Assembly (NCBI RefSeq): GCF_021165935.1
Contig: NZ_CP088953.1
Span: forward strand, 2,403,501-2,467,500
Direction: 5' to 3'
Length of the DNA stretch: 64,000 nt
Source of the DNA: Microbulbifer elongatus
GTDB lineage: Bacteria; Pseudomonadota; Gammaproteobacteria; Pseudomonadales; Cellvibrionaceae
The translations under genes and the position numbers were made by a program. Positions 44,090 to 53,061 of the stretch are shown piece by piece (positions within the stretch are counted from its first letter, which is position 1; each line of letters begins with the position of its first letter). Below the pieces are notes generated by a model. The model did not search any database. It was not told the origin of the DNA and saw only the letters and a list, made by a program, of their open reading frames with translations.

Positions 44090-45753
44090 ATGCATTTTTC
44101 TCCCGAATACTTCAAAACACACTTCCCGCTCTTCGCTCAGCAGGAAAACCGGGAGCTGGTTTACCTGGACAATGCGGCGACCACGCACAAGCCCGCATGT
44201 GTGATTGACGCGCTGCGCGATTTTTATCTCCACAGTAATGCCAATACGCACCGTTCCAGCCACCGGCTCGCGCGTCGCGCAACCGAAATGGTGGAAGGGG
44301 TACGCCGCGCCGCAGCCGGGTTCCTCAATGCCCGGTCCCCGCGCGAGATTATTTTTACCCGCGGAGCCACCGAAGGCCTGAATCTGCTCGCCAACAGTCT
44401 GTGCGGCACCCTGCAGGCGGGGATGAGGTCGTTCTGTCTACCGCAGAGCACCACGCTAACCTGGTGCCCTGGCAAATGATGGCTGAACGCTATGGGCTGA
44501 CGTTGCGTTTTGTGCCCGACGCCCGGGGTATTCCCCAGTTCGACCGTATTGGTGAGGTACTGTCGTCGCGAACAAAGATTGTATCGGTGACGGCCGGCTC
44601 CAATGCTTTGGGCTTCCGTACGGATCTGGCGGCACTGCGCGCGTCACTGGGCGACCGGAACCTGTACTGGGTACTCGACGGCGCGCAACTGGCGGCACAT
44701 GACCCAGTGGATGTGGCAGCCATCGGTTGTGACTTTTTCGTGTGTTCTGCGCACAAGTTTTACGGCCCTACGGGGATTGGCCTGGTTTTTGGTAAAGAGG
44801 AACATTTGCGATCGATGCCCCCCTGGCAGGGCGGAGGCGAAATGATTGCGGATGTGGACCTGCTGTCCAGCGCGTACGCGGAATTGCCGCACAAGTTCGA
44901 GGCGGGCACCTCATCCCTCGCAGGCATCGCGGGTCTTGGCGCCTGTCTCGAATTTATCGCTCGTCAGGATCGCGTCGCCATGGCCCGGCACGAGCAACAG
45001 ATGCAGCAGTATCTCCACGAAAAACTGTCGCAGATTAGTGAACTTCATTTATTGAGCAATCCGCAACACAACCTCGGTATTGTCAGTTTTACCCATCCCC
45101 GATGCGCCGCGATTGACCTGGCGCAGTGGCTGGACGGACGGGATATCGCGGTGCGGGTCGGGCACCATTGCGCGCAACCCCTTTTACGTGCCGCCGGACA
45201 TACCGCAATCTTGCGTGCGTCATTGGCCGCCTATAACACCCGTGCGGACTTGGATCGTTTTGTGGCGGCGGTCGAGGAGTTTTTACGACAGCTGGACTCG
45301 GATACCGATCCGGAACCGGGAATGGCTGACATGACGCATGGCCTCTGGCAGCCGGACTACCTATCGACGCTGGATCTCGCTACGCTGCGCAATCAAAAAA
45401 ATTGGCAGGATCGCTATCGCACCCTGATGGGGTGGGCCAAGGTGATAACCCGCAAGGATGCGATTCGTACTGCGGAAAACCTGGTGCAGGGCTGTGAGTC
45501 CAGTGCCTGGCTGGTGCATCGTCAGCAAGGCGACCGACACTATTTTGCTGTGGATAGCGATAGCCGCATCGTCAAAGGGCTGGGGGCGCTGCTGTTGTCG
45601 CAGTTGGACGGATGCCAGTCCGATGAGGTAAGCGTCGAACAACTGCAGGCGCTGTTTGATGACCTGGGACTGGCACAGCAGCTCAGTGAGTCCCGGGCAA
45701 ACGGGTTCCGTGCATTGCTACAGCGCGCTTTCAGCCTGATGAATACGCGCTGA
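44090..45753 (+). pseudogene. Cysteine desulfurase-SufE fusion (CsdA-CsdE) with apparent -1 frameshift
   Basis: The N-terminal part (44090-44419) reads as a SufS/CsdA cysteine desulfurase (YLDNAATTHKP, FTRGATEGLNLLANSL). The frame then fails at the run GGGG (44419-44422); adding one G joins it to LQAGDEVVLSTAEHHANLVPW in the next frame. The corrected protein would have about 554 residues with PLP lysine K223 (CSAHKFYG), active-site C361 (GHHCAQ) and, after about residue 415, a complete SufE/CsdE domain with sulfur-accepting C469 (GCESSAW). The enzyme would transfer sulfur from cysteine to its own SufE domain. Both halves show intact coding, so a sequencing error or very recent mutation is more likely than an old pseudogene. 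tcdA (csdL), its usual partner, converges 7 bases away. Confidence 0.88.
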
Positions 45754-45760
45754 CGGCATT

Positions 45761-46591
45761 TCAGGTCCGCTTGCGGGTGCGCTGCAGTATGCGCTCAACG
45801 GCTTTTGCTGCGGCAACAAATCCGAAGGTACCGGTGACCATGGTGGCGGCGCCGAAGCCGCCGCTGCAATCCAGCTTGACCCCATTCTGCATGCTACTTT
45901 TCTGTTGGCATACCTGGCCATCGGGCTGCGGGTAGACCATGGGCTCGCGGGAATAAATGGCATCCACACCAAACTGTCGCTTGCTGGATTTCTGAAAGTT
46001 GTGAAAGCGGTACAGGTGCTGGCGGACTTTTGCCAGCATCGGGTCGCTGACTGTGCGCCCGAGATCCGCACAGGTGATCTGGGTGGGATCCTGTTTGCCG
46101 CCGGCAGAGCCTACGGTAATCAGTCTCAGTTTGCGCGCCTTGCAATAGGCGATCAGTGCAGCCTTGACCCGCGCATTGTCGAACGCGTCGATCACCAGAT
46201 CGATGGACTCCCGCTGCGGTGCCAGTAGCTCGGCGAAGTTGTCGCTGGCGATGAAGTCCTCGACGGTTGCGACCCGAATTTCCGGGTTGATCTCCCGCAG
46301 ACGTTCCGCCATCGCCGTCACCTTGATTTCCCCCACACTCTGCTCCAGCGCGTGTATCTGCCGGTTGGTATTGGTGATGCAAATATCATCGAGATCGATC
46401 AGGGTGATTTTGCCGATACCACTGCGCGCCAGTGCTTCCGCCGTCCAGCTGCCGACACCGCCAATTCCAATGACCACCGTGTGCGCGGCGTGAAGGAGCG
46501 GCAGAGCGTCGGCGCCATACAGTCGTGCAATACCGCCAAATCGTTGCAGGTAGGCGTCACTCAGGTTCTTGTGGGGCAGAGAGTCGGGCAT
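45761..46591 (-). CDS. tcdA: tRNA threonylcarbamoyladenosine dehydratase TcdA (CsdL)
   Basis: This E1-like ATPase of 276 residues cyclises t6A37 of tRNAs to ct6A. The nucleotide motif is VIGIGGVGSW (about 40-49), followed by DLDDICITNTNRQ and the family segment DAFDNARVKAALIAYC. A hydrophobic C-terminus (FGFVAAAKAVERIL) suggests membrane association as in E. coli. In E. coli it is encoded with csdA and csdE, whose products feed it sulfur; here both are fused in the convergent neighbour. Confidence 0.93.
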   Translation of the reverse strand: MPDSLPHKNLSDAYLQRFGGIARLYGADALPLLHAAHTVVIGIGGVGSWTAEALARSGIGKITLIDLDDICITNTNRQIHALEQSVGEIKVTAMAERLREINPEIRVATVEDFIASDNFAELLAPQRESIDLVIDAFDNARVKAALIAYCKARKLRLITVGSAGGKQDPTQITCADLGRTVSDPMLAKVRQHLYRFHNFQKSSKRQFGVDAIYSREPMVYPQPDGQVCQQKSSMQNGVKLDCSGGFGAATMVTGTFGFVAAAKAVERILQRTRKRT

Positions 46592-46651
46592 AGGGGTCCG
46601 GTACCACTTACTATTGGGCTGAATAATAAACCGAAGGGGGAGGGTAGAAGA

Positions 46652-46676
46652 CGCAGGGCGGAGGGACCGCCCTGCG
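46652..46676 (-). terminator. Hairpin between slyD-like gene and tcdA
   Basis: CGCAGGGCGG (46652-46661) pairs perfectly with CCGCCCTGCG (46667-46676) around a 5-base loop. On the minus strand it is followed only by TCTTCT, so termination would be partial. It lies just after the stop of the FKBP gene. Confidence 0.55.
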
Positions 46677-46690
46677 GGGAGAGTTTCGAG

Positions 46691-47155
46691 TCAGTGCACG
46701 TGGCCGTGGTCGATCTCTTCCGGAGTTGCTTCGCGTACCGAGACCACTTCGATGTCGAAGTGCAGCTCAACGCCTGCCAGCGGGTGGTTGCCGTTGATGG
46801 TTACCTGGTCACCGTCGATATCGATGATTTCGACTTCGATCGGTTGACCCTCGGTACTCTGGGCACGGAAGGCCATGCCTACTTTCAGCTCTTCCACACC
46901 GCCAAATGCGCTTTTCGGCAGGGTCTGGATCAGCTCCGGGTTCTGGGGGCCGTAGCCATTTTCAGGCTCTACCACGACCTTGAACTTGTCGCCGGCACTC
47001 TTGTCGAGCATTTCCTGCTCCAGCCCGGGGATGATATTTCCTACGCCCTGCAGGTATTTCAGCGGCTGGCCACCTTCGGATGTGTCGATCACGGTACCTT
47101 CGGCATCTTTCAGGGTGTAGTTGATCTCCACAACGCTGTGGTTAGCAATTTTCAT
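46691..47155 (-). CDS. FKBP-type peptidyl-prolyl isomerase, SlyD-like
   Basis: The 154-residue cytoplasmic foldase has the SlyD layout. The FKBP half-motifs (VVEINYTLKDAEGTVIDTS, LKYLQGVGNIIPGLEQEM, VVVEPENGYG) surround the insert-in-flap chaperone domain (about 75-125, with NGNHPLAGVELHFDIEVVSV). The C-terminal tail is only DHGHVH, much shorter than the metal-binding tail of E. coli SlyD, so the nickel role may be reduced. The ATG at 47155 fits the family N-terminus; a TTG two codons earlier is possible. Confidence 0.92.
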   Translation of the reverse strand: MKIANHSVVEINYTLKDAEGTVIDTSEGGQPLKYLQGVGNIIPGLEQEMLDKSAGDKFKVVVEPENGYGPQNPELIQTLPKSAFGGVEELKVGMAFRAQSTEGQPIEVEIIDIDGDQVTINGNHPLAGVELHFDIEVVSVREATPEEIDHGHVH

Positions 47156-47327
47156 TGGCAATCTCTTGTATCTTGAGCGTGAGTTGTAGCGCTTACCGCT
47201 TACAGTAGGAAAAGCAAACGGGGATATAGGCTGTGTGAGAGTGCATTGTATGGGGCGGCCCCGGCGGTCGCAACCGAGGCCGATGCGGGAGGCGAAGCGC
47301 CGCGGTCAGATGGCGCGCAACCGATGC

Positions 47328-47759
47328 TCAGCAGGCGATGGACAGCGGGGTTTCGCTCTGGTCATACAGGTCGGTCACGGTGCGTACCAGTTGTCCGCCG
47401 AAGGAAGGGGAAAAGCCAAGCTCCAGCAGGCGCGCTTCAAAATACTCCATCAGACCCTCAAACAGAGCGGGGTTGAGTCCGCGGGCGAGGAAGCTGGCGC
47501 GGGCGCTGTGCACTGGCTCCGCCTGCTCCGCCAGGGCGTGGCTGATAAACTGTGCCTGACGGGTGGTCTGTTTGCCGTGCTCGGATGTGTCTTCACTGGA
47601 CAGATATTTACCGATCGCCTGGTAAAACTCAGTGACAAGCTGATCGACAAACACGCGGCCGCCGATGATGTCGAGCAGGGTGCATTCCCCCGGAGTCTGG
47701 ATCGCGCTGTGCTGGGAGCACGATCGGAGTGCTGGTACGGCTGATACAACCTTTGGCAT
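47328..47759 (-). CDS. Degenerate truncated-hemoglobin-like protein
   Basis: The 143-residue protein follows the group 1 truncated globin pattern: LLDIIGGRVFVDQLVTEFYQAIGKYL (helices A-B-C), then FISHAL, and a C-terminal GLNPALFEGLMEYFEARLLELGF. At the alignment position of the proximal histidine (normally AH-x2-L) I see Phe or Ser (ARASFLARGL), so heme binding is doubtful. An N-terminal extension of about 26 residues precedes the fold. GGGGGG lies before the ATG. It may be a sensor or scaffold derived from a globin. Assignment is by eye and moderate. Confidence 0.55.
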   Translation of the reverse strand: MPKVVSAVPALRSCSQHSAIQTPGECTLLDIIGGRVFVDQLVTEFYQAIGKYLSSEDTSEHGKQTTRQAQFISHALAEQAEPVHSARASFLARGLNPALFEGLMEYFEARLLELGFSPSFGGQLVRTVTDLYDQSETPLSIAC

Positions 47760-48195
47760 GAATGAAATCCCCCTGTGAGACGGTCAAACTGAAAGTAAGT
47801 TGGCGCCCTTTTTCCTGTAAGTAGTTGCTTTTTTGGCAATTGCGTTTGCGGTATTCACCGTTTTTGCTGAGGTCTGGGCTGCCGGCTTCGATATGGGCGG
47901 CAAGAGTACGGGATGGAAATACCACTGCCAACAAAACGGCAAGAAATTGTCACACTTCTCCACGGGTGTTTCAGGGCCCGTTTAATTGGGCGCAACGTCG
48001 CGGCGCAGTATGCTTCAGAAGCCTATTTTTACAGCGTTTTCTGGCGGCTGCCGAGTTGTCCGTTAGCTCTTGGGAGCCATGTGCATTGTGTGGCCGTTCT
48101 GTCGCCGGCATGCTGAGGAGGTGACACGGCAAACGCCACTGGTAAACTGCCCGTCGAACCAATGCAACAGCAGATTCAGCAAAGCAGGGCACCCA
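47760..48195. other. Divergent promoter region
   Basis: These 436 bases lie between the minus-strand globin-like gene and the plus-strand HIT gene. Several short frames overlap here but none has a good ribosome site or recognisable sequence. No operator or terminator stands out. Confidence 0.4.
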
Positions 48196-48633
48196 ATGGC
48201 AAGTATTTTTACCCAAATCATCAATGGCGACCTTCCTGGGCATTTCGTCTGGCGAGACGAGGTGGCGGTGGCAATCATGACCATTGCGCCCATAAAACCG
48301 GGCCACTGCCTGGTGATTCCGGTGGAGGAGATTGATCACTGGGACGATCTACCGGCGGAAACCAGCGCGCACCTGATGCAGGTGGCAAGCAGGGTGGCGA
48401 AGGCTCAGAAGCGCGTGTACAGCCCAAAGCGCGTTGGGGTCATGGTGGCAGGCCTGGAAGTGCCGCATACCCACTATCACCTGGTGCCCATCAATGAAAT
48501 CCCCGACCTGGATTTCGCGCTGCAGCAGCAGGCGGAACCGGAGGTCCTGGCGGCCGAAGCGGCGAAGATCCGTCAGGCGCTGGTCGATCTCGGCTACCGC
48601 CACAGTACAGATCCGTCGTGCACAGACAAATAG
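48196..48633 (+). CDS. HIT-family hydrolase
   Basis: The 145-residue protein has the histidine-triad motif HTHYHLVP, preceded by VGVMVAGLEVPH. N-terminal FTQIINGDLPGHFVWRDE and IKPGHCLVIP match the Hint/HIT family, which hydrolyses nucleotide phosphoramidates or dinucleotides. It is cytoplasmic. Frame continuity upstream to 48070 exists, but the ATG at 48196 gives the standard N-terminus. Confidence 0.92.
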   Translation: MASIFTQIINGDLPGHFVWRDEVAVAIMTIAPIKPGHCLVIPVEEIDHWDDLPAETSAHLMQVASRVAKAQKRVYSPKRVGVMVAGLEVPHTHYHLVPINEIPDLDFALQQQAEPEVLAAEAAKIRQALVDLGYRHSTDPSCTDK

Positions 48634-48726
48634 CCACCCACTGCATCCGAACCGGCGCGCGGGAGCGTCCTACAGGCAGTGAACGGAAATGGCAGCCCAC
48701 GCGGGTGCCGTCGGGTAAATCAGTTA

Positions 48727-49551
48727 ATGACTACAGGTAATCGGGCCATGGGTTCCAGATCTTCATTTTTTGCTCGTTTTTTGACCTTTGTGGTGCTGGC
48801 GCCACTACTGCTGCTGGGGGCTGCCGGCAGCCGCGCGCAAGACAGTCGCAGCTTCGATGCGGAGGGCTTTTCCGCCATTGTCCTGAAAGGCGGCTCGACG
48901 CTGGAAGTGGTACAGGGGGCGTCCTTCTCGGTAACCGCACACGGACAGAAAGAAGACCTGCAATACGCTCGGACGGAGGTCAGCGGAGACACGCTGTCGC
49001 TGTCGGTAGAATCGGACCGCAAGAGTTTGTTTGGGGTGGTAACCGTAAGCAGCGAACCGGAAATCGACTTCAAGGTCACTCTGCCGGCGATAAAGGCCCT
49101 TCGCGTTACCGGTTCCGGTAAGGCTTCTGCGGGAACCCTCGAGAGTGCGGAACTGGATCTGCGCGTGACCGGGTCCGGCGTGATGCATGTGGCGAAAGTG
49201 GCGGCAGAGTCGCTCAGTGCTCAGGTGACCGGTTCCGGTGACCTGATTCTCGGTACTATTCTGGCTGTGCAGGGGGACACCGGCGTGACCGGCTCTGGGG
49301 ACGTCCGTATGGACAACTTTATTGGCGAGACCCTGAGCGCACAGATCAAGGGCTCCGGTGATATGGTGATCGGCGGCAAGGTGGCTGACCTGAAAATCAC
49401 CGTGATGGGTTCCGGCGACTTTGTTGGCCGCAACCTGCAGGCGACCAATGCCGGCGGTGCGGTAATGGGGTCGGGGGACATCGTTCTGAAGCGTCCCGCC
49501 AGTGACAATTTCTCGGTGATGGGCTCTGGCGACATTGCCCTGGTCGAGTAA
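48727..49551 (+). CDS. Exported GIN-domain (DUF2807) protein
   Basis: The 274-residue protein has a signal peptide (positively charged start, LLLLGAAGSRAQ) and a putative auto-transporter adhesin head GIN domain. Eight beta-helix-like turns carry x-x-GSG-x at regular spacing: VTGSGK, VTGSGV, VTGSGD twice, IKGSGD and VMGSGD three times. Such right-handed beta folds sit on the cell surface or in the periplasm; ligand unknown. ATG codons at 48727 and 48748 are both usable. Confidence 0.82.
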   Translation: MTTGNRAMGSRSSFFARFLTFVVLAPLLLLGAAGSRAQDSRSFDAEGFSAIVLKGGSTLEVVQGASFSVTAHGQKEDLQYARTEVSGDTLSLSVESDRKSLFGVVTVSSEPEIDFKVTLPAIKALRVTGSGKASAGTLESAELDLRVTGSGVMHVAKVAAESLSAQVTGSGDLILGTILAVQGDTGVTGSGDVRMDNFIGETLSAQIKGSGDMVIGGKVADLKITVMGSGDFVGRNLQATNAGGAVMGSGDIVLKRPASDNFSVMGSGDIALVE

Positions 49552-49636
49552 GCCGCCGGCGTTTGACCGCGGTGGTTGCAGCCTCAGGTGCCGCATCCGG
49601 GCCGCGTGTCGCGGCACCACTGTACATGGAGTTTGA

Positions 49637-51073
49637 GTGAGTTCTGAAAATCGTGGCCATACCGGCAGTGGCCGCTTGCGCGGCCTGAAAAAGCAACTGC
49701 GCCACCTTGGAAAAGAGGCGCTGGATAAATCCCACTGGGCGGCCGAGCGCCTTCTCGACAAGCGCCTGTGTATCGGGATTACCGGTCTCAGTGGTGCCGG
49801 TAAATCCACGCTGATCACTAGTCTTGTCTATCAGCTGAGTCATCCGGACAGAGCCCAATTGCCGGGCTTTGCGCCGGCCCTCAATGGCCGCCTGATCGGC
49901 GCCGACCTGCATCCCGCCGTCGATTCCGGTCTGCCACTATTCGAATATCAGCGCTGCATCGAGGCGTTAACCGCCAATCCGCCGCGCTGGCCGGAATCCA
50001 CCCGCGACCTCTCCGCCCTGGAACTGCACCTCCACCTGCAAAGCCGACGCTTCGGCCGCAAATATCGCCAGAAGCTGATTCTCGAGTTTCGCGATTATCC
50101 GGGCGAATGGTTGATGGACCTGCCTCTGCTGCGGTTGGATTTCGCCACCTGGTGCCGACACCAGCGGGATTTGCTGGCTGGTGAAACCCGGCGGGCTTTG
50201 GCGCCGGCATTGCTGGCGCGCCTGGAGAACCTCAACCCGGAAGCGACGGCAGACCCCCGGGAGCTGGATAGCCTGTGGCAGGATTATCGTCAGTTTCTGC
50301 GCGATTGCCGCGGCAGTGCCCGGCTCAGCTATCTGCAACCGGGCCGGGCGCTACTCGATAACGACGAATACGGCTTCTTCCCGCTGACGGCCCTGGCGCA
50401 TCAGAGTGCCGCAGAGCTGGCGGCGCTACCGGAAGATAGTGTGTATCGGGTTCTGGAAGCGCGCTATCGGGAGTATGTTGAAACCCTGGTGAGCCCATTT
50501 GTCGAAAGTCACTTCCGGCACCTGGACCGCCAGCTGGTCCTGGTGGATCTTATCGGGACGTTATTCGCCGGCGAAGAAGCGCTGGAAGATATGCGCATGG
50601 CGTTTGGGCATATTGCCGACACCTTTCGCTATGGCAGCAACGGGTTGCTGCGCAAACTGTGGCGTCCTCGGATCGACCGACTGGTATTTGCTGCCACCAA
50701 GGTCGATCAGGTGCTGGCGGCGGATCACGACGCCCTGCGGCAGTTGCTGGGACAGCAGTTACAGCAGGTATTTTCCGGTGCGCGCCATCGCGGGTTACCG
50801 CTGTACTGCGAAGCCATTGCCGCGGTGCGCTGCTCGAATGAGAGTGTGCGCGATGGTCGGCGTATGCTGGTGGGGCACGGGATGGATGGCCGCTATCTCG
50901 GGTTTGAAAACGCGGAAATCCTCGCCCATCTACCGCAGGAGGGGGACTGGCAGCATTACAATGGGGGCCTGCCGCCGCAATTGCGGCCACCGGTAGGTAT
51001 CGGCAGTGAGGGCTATATGCCCCATATACGCATTGATGCGTTACTGAACCTGTTGCTGGGGGATAAGGTGTGA
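49637..51073 (+). CDS. ycjX: YcjX-family P-loop protein
   Basis: The 478-residue protein of the YcjX/DUF463 family has the Walker A motif GLSGAGKST (about 50-58), LEFRDYPGEWLMDLPLL, and VDLIGTLFAGEEAL. The later conserved segment is FAATKVDQVL. YcjX is a stress-induced GTPase-like protein in E. coli, in the phage-shock regulon region. The start is GTG. Its stop overlaps the next start (GTGTGA), so ycjX and ycjF are coupled. Confidence 0.93.
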   Translation: MSSENRGHTGSGRLRGLKKQLRHLGKEALDKSHWAAERLLDKRLCIGITGLSGAGKSTLITSLVYQLSHPDRAQLPGFAPALNGRLIGADLHPAVDSGLPLFEYQRCIEALTANPPRWPESTRDLSALELHLHLQSRRFGRKYRQKLILEFRDYPGEWLMDLPLLRLDFATWCRHQRDLLAGETRRALAPALLARLENLNPEATADPRELDSLWQDYRQFLRDCRGSARLSYLQPGRALLDNDEYGFFPLTALAHQSAAELAALPEDSVYRVLEARYREYVETLVSPFVESHFRHLDRQLVLVDLIGTLFAGEEALEDMRMAFGHIADTFRYGSNGLLRKLWRPRIDRLVFAATKVDQVLAADHDALRQLLGQQLQQVFSGARHRGLPLYCEAIAAVRCSNESVRDGRRMLVGHGMDGRYLGFENAEILAHLPQEGDWQHYNGGLPPQLRPPVGIGSEGYMPHIRIDALLNLLLGDKV

Positions 51074-52275
51074 CGGATTTGCCTGACAATAACGCCGTCC
51101 CGGGCGGCAAGCCGCCCGGTGGGCTGGGGGCGCCGCGGCGTCAGACCCGAATTGAAAACCTCGACGCGGAAGAGCCGGCACCTCGCGAACGGGCCGCGAC
51201 ACGGGTGGAATCCCTGGCGGAGGAACCCGAGCAGCTGCCGCGCTCAATAACCACCGGTGAATCATTGCCGAATACGGTCTCATTTTCCGAGCTCCGGCTA
51301 CCGGTATACCGCCTGCGCCTGTGGAAGCCGGCATTACTGGCCGCTCTGGCACTGACATTTGGCGCCGTGTTCTGGGAGTTGCGTCAGTTTTTCTACTGGG
51401 CGGCAGATATGCACTGGAGCCTTGGGCTTTTGGCCGGGGTCATTATTGGTGCGCTGGTGCTCACCATGGCCAGCGCCGTGTGGGAATATTTCCGCGCTGG
51501 TAAGCCGTTGCGCAAGTTGCAGAAAACCCAGCAGCTGGCGGCGCAGGTGCGTGATAGTCGTGCCACGGACGCGGTTGAGCCACTCAATCAGCAGTTGCGA
51601 GCACTCTTCGACGGCAAACCCCAGGGGGCGTTACTCGCCAGAGTGCAGGAGGAAACTCCGGATTATTACGATAACAGTGAGCTTCTCAAGCATCTGGAGC
51701 TCAACTTTTTTGAAGCGCTGGATCAGGAAGCCCTGCGGCGTATAGTGCGCCACGCCACCACCACCGGTGCCCTTGTGGGCCTGAGCCCATTTACGACCCT
51801 GGACGTCCTGGTCGCCCTGCGCCAGTCCATGCGCATGATCGACGATGTTGCACAGATCTACGGTGTACGACCATCGGTGGTGGTGCGCTGGCGCCTGTTC
51901 AAAAAGATCCTGGCACTGGTGGCGTACAGTGGAGCAAGCGAATATGCCGTAAGCGAGCTGTGGCCGGAACTCGTGGGCGACAGCATGCTCAGCACCGTCT
52001 CTGCCCGGTTGGGTCAGGGTATGGGAGCCAGTCTGTTCATGGCGCGTATTGGTCTCGCCGCAGTGCACAGTTGCCGGCCGATTCCGTTTTCTGAAAAGCA
52101 GCGGCCCAAGCTTGGCGCGCTTGCACGCAGAATTGCTGCCAGCCTCAAAGAGCGTCTGTTGGGGCGTGATCAGGAGCATTGGCCGGAGATGACCGCGAGC
52201 GAGGCCGCAAAGGGAAGGGAGGCTGGCGCGGCGGTTCCGCGGCCAGGCAGTGAGAAGGAAGGCCGGGAACGGTAG
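51070..52275 (+). CDS. ycjF: YcjF-family (DUF697) membrane protein
   Basis: The 401-residue protein has a polar N-terminus of about 75 residues, two membrane helices (about 93-110 and 117-138) and a cytoplasmic C-terminal DUF697 domain. Visible DUF697 parts are ALDQEALRRIVRHATTTGALVGLSPFTTLDVLVALRQSMRMIDDVAQIYGVRP and GMGASLFMARIGLAAVHSCRPIPF. The start is GTG, overlapping the ycjX stop by 4 bases. The pair always travels together in gammaproteobacteria; function is not established. Confidence 0.92.
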   Translation: MTDLPDNNAVPGGKPPGGLGAPRRQTRIENLDAEEPAPRERAATRVESLAEEPEQLPRSITTGESLPNTVSFSELRLPVYRLRLWKPALLAALALTFGAVFWELRQFFYWAADMHWSLGLLAGVIIGALVLTMASAVWEYFRAGKPLRKLQKTQQLAAQVRDSRATDAVEPLNQQLRALFDGKPQGALLARVQEETPDYYDNSELLKHLELNFFEALDQEALRRIVRHATTTGALVGLSPFTTLDVLVALRQSMRMIDDVAQIYGVRPSVVVRWRLFKKILALVAYSGASEYAVSELWPELVGDSMLSTVSARLGQGMGASLFMARIGLAAVHSCRPIPFSEKQRPKLGALARRIAASLKERLLGRDQEHWPEMTASEAAKGREAGAAVPRPGSEKEGRER

Positions 52276-52309
52276 TACTCGAAGCTCTACCGCCCCGGTC
52301 AGACGGTGA

Positions 52310-52864
52310 TTACTGGAACTGCTTCTTCATCAGAATACGCGTGTGGTGCTGATCCATCAGCTCGGCGAGCGTCTCGTAACGACTTTTGATAAACGGGTGC
52401 GGATTGTTCGCACCGGACTCATCCGGATACTCGACGCCTTCGCGGACCAACTGGAGTTCCTTGGCAAGGGCATCAATCGCGGCAAAGATGTCCTTGGTGT
52501 TCTTTTCATCGTGGAACACGTGAACGCTGGCGGTATCCTTGAGGTAGGCGTCGCATTCTGACAGCCATTCCGAACGCTGCTTCAGGAAATTGATGGTATT
52601 GCGGATACCACCTTTATATTCCGGTTTGAAGTTCTCATTGACGTATTTACCCAGGCTGCGCATCCCGGAATCGACGAATTGCTCTACCAGCCCATCGCAA
52701 TAGCTCTCGGTGAGGTATGACGGATGGGCATTGGCCGCGGCGTTACCGGAGGACAACAGAATGCCGAGTGTCATGGCGGCAGTCAGCGCCTGAGTTACTT
52801 TCCGGCGCAGGTTCGGCAGGGTGGATGGGTGCAAGTGTGTTGTTTTTCGATATGGTGTTTTCAT
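52310..52864 (-). CDS. Exported protein of unknown function
   Basis: The 184-residue protein has a long basic N-terminus and a signal-like helix (ALTAAMTLGILLSSGNAAANA). After it comes a mainly helical mature part (YCDGLVEQFVDSGMRSLGKYVNENF; FLKQRSEWLSECDAYL; IDALAKELQLVREGVEYPDES). No family is recognised. The ATG at 52864 is chosen because the CRP site and likely promoter lie just upstream. It faces away from gor. Confidence 0.65.
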   Translation of the reverse strand: MKTPYRKTTHLHPSTLPNLRRKVTQALTAAMTLGILLSSGNAAANAHPSYLTESYCDGLVEQFVDSGMRSLGKYVNENFKPEYKGGIRNTINFLKQRSEWLSECDAYLKDTASVHVFHDEKNTKDIFAAIDALAKELQLVREGVEYPDESGANNPHPFIKSRYETLAELMDQHHTRILMKKQFQ

Positions 52865-52906
52865 TTTCGAGTGCCTTGCTGTTGTTTTCGCTATCAGGCT
52901 TGTTAT

Positions 52907-52922
52907 TGTGATAAACATCACA
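52907..52922. promoter_or_regulatory. CRP-binding site
   Basis: TGTGATAAACATCACA fits TGTGA-N6-TCACA exactly, and the flanks (ATTG before, TAAG after) are AT-rich as in strong CRP sites. It is centred 51 bases upstream of the minus-strand exported protein start and 147 bases upstream of gor. A TTGACA lies at 52946-52951 on the minus strand, which would put the CRP site downstream of or over the -10 area of that promoter. Confidence 0.75.
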
Positions 52923-53061
52923 TAAGTATCTAAACGCCAGTCTTATGTCAACGGCTTTTAAGTTCGAAATGTCACTTATGTGCCAATTGCGGAACCAGTC
53001 CGCGTTTCCCCTGGCCAATTAGTGGTGAGATAGGTAGTTTTTTCGGCAAAAGGAGTGAATT

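Noticed and set aside
44401..45753. Second desulfurase frame as an independent gene starting at GTG 44401
   Set aside because: It would lack the N-terminal 110 residues of the fold and starts in the middle of a conserved region; a frameshift explains it better.
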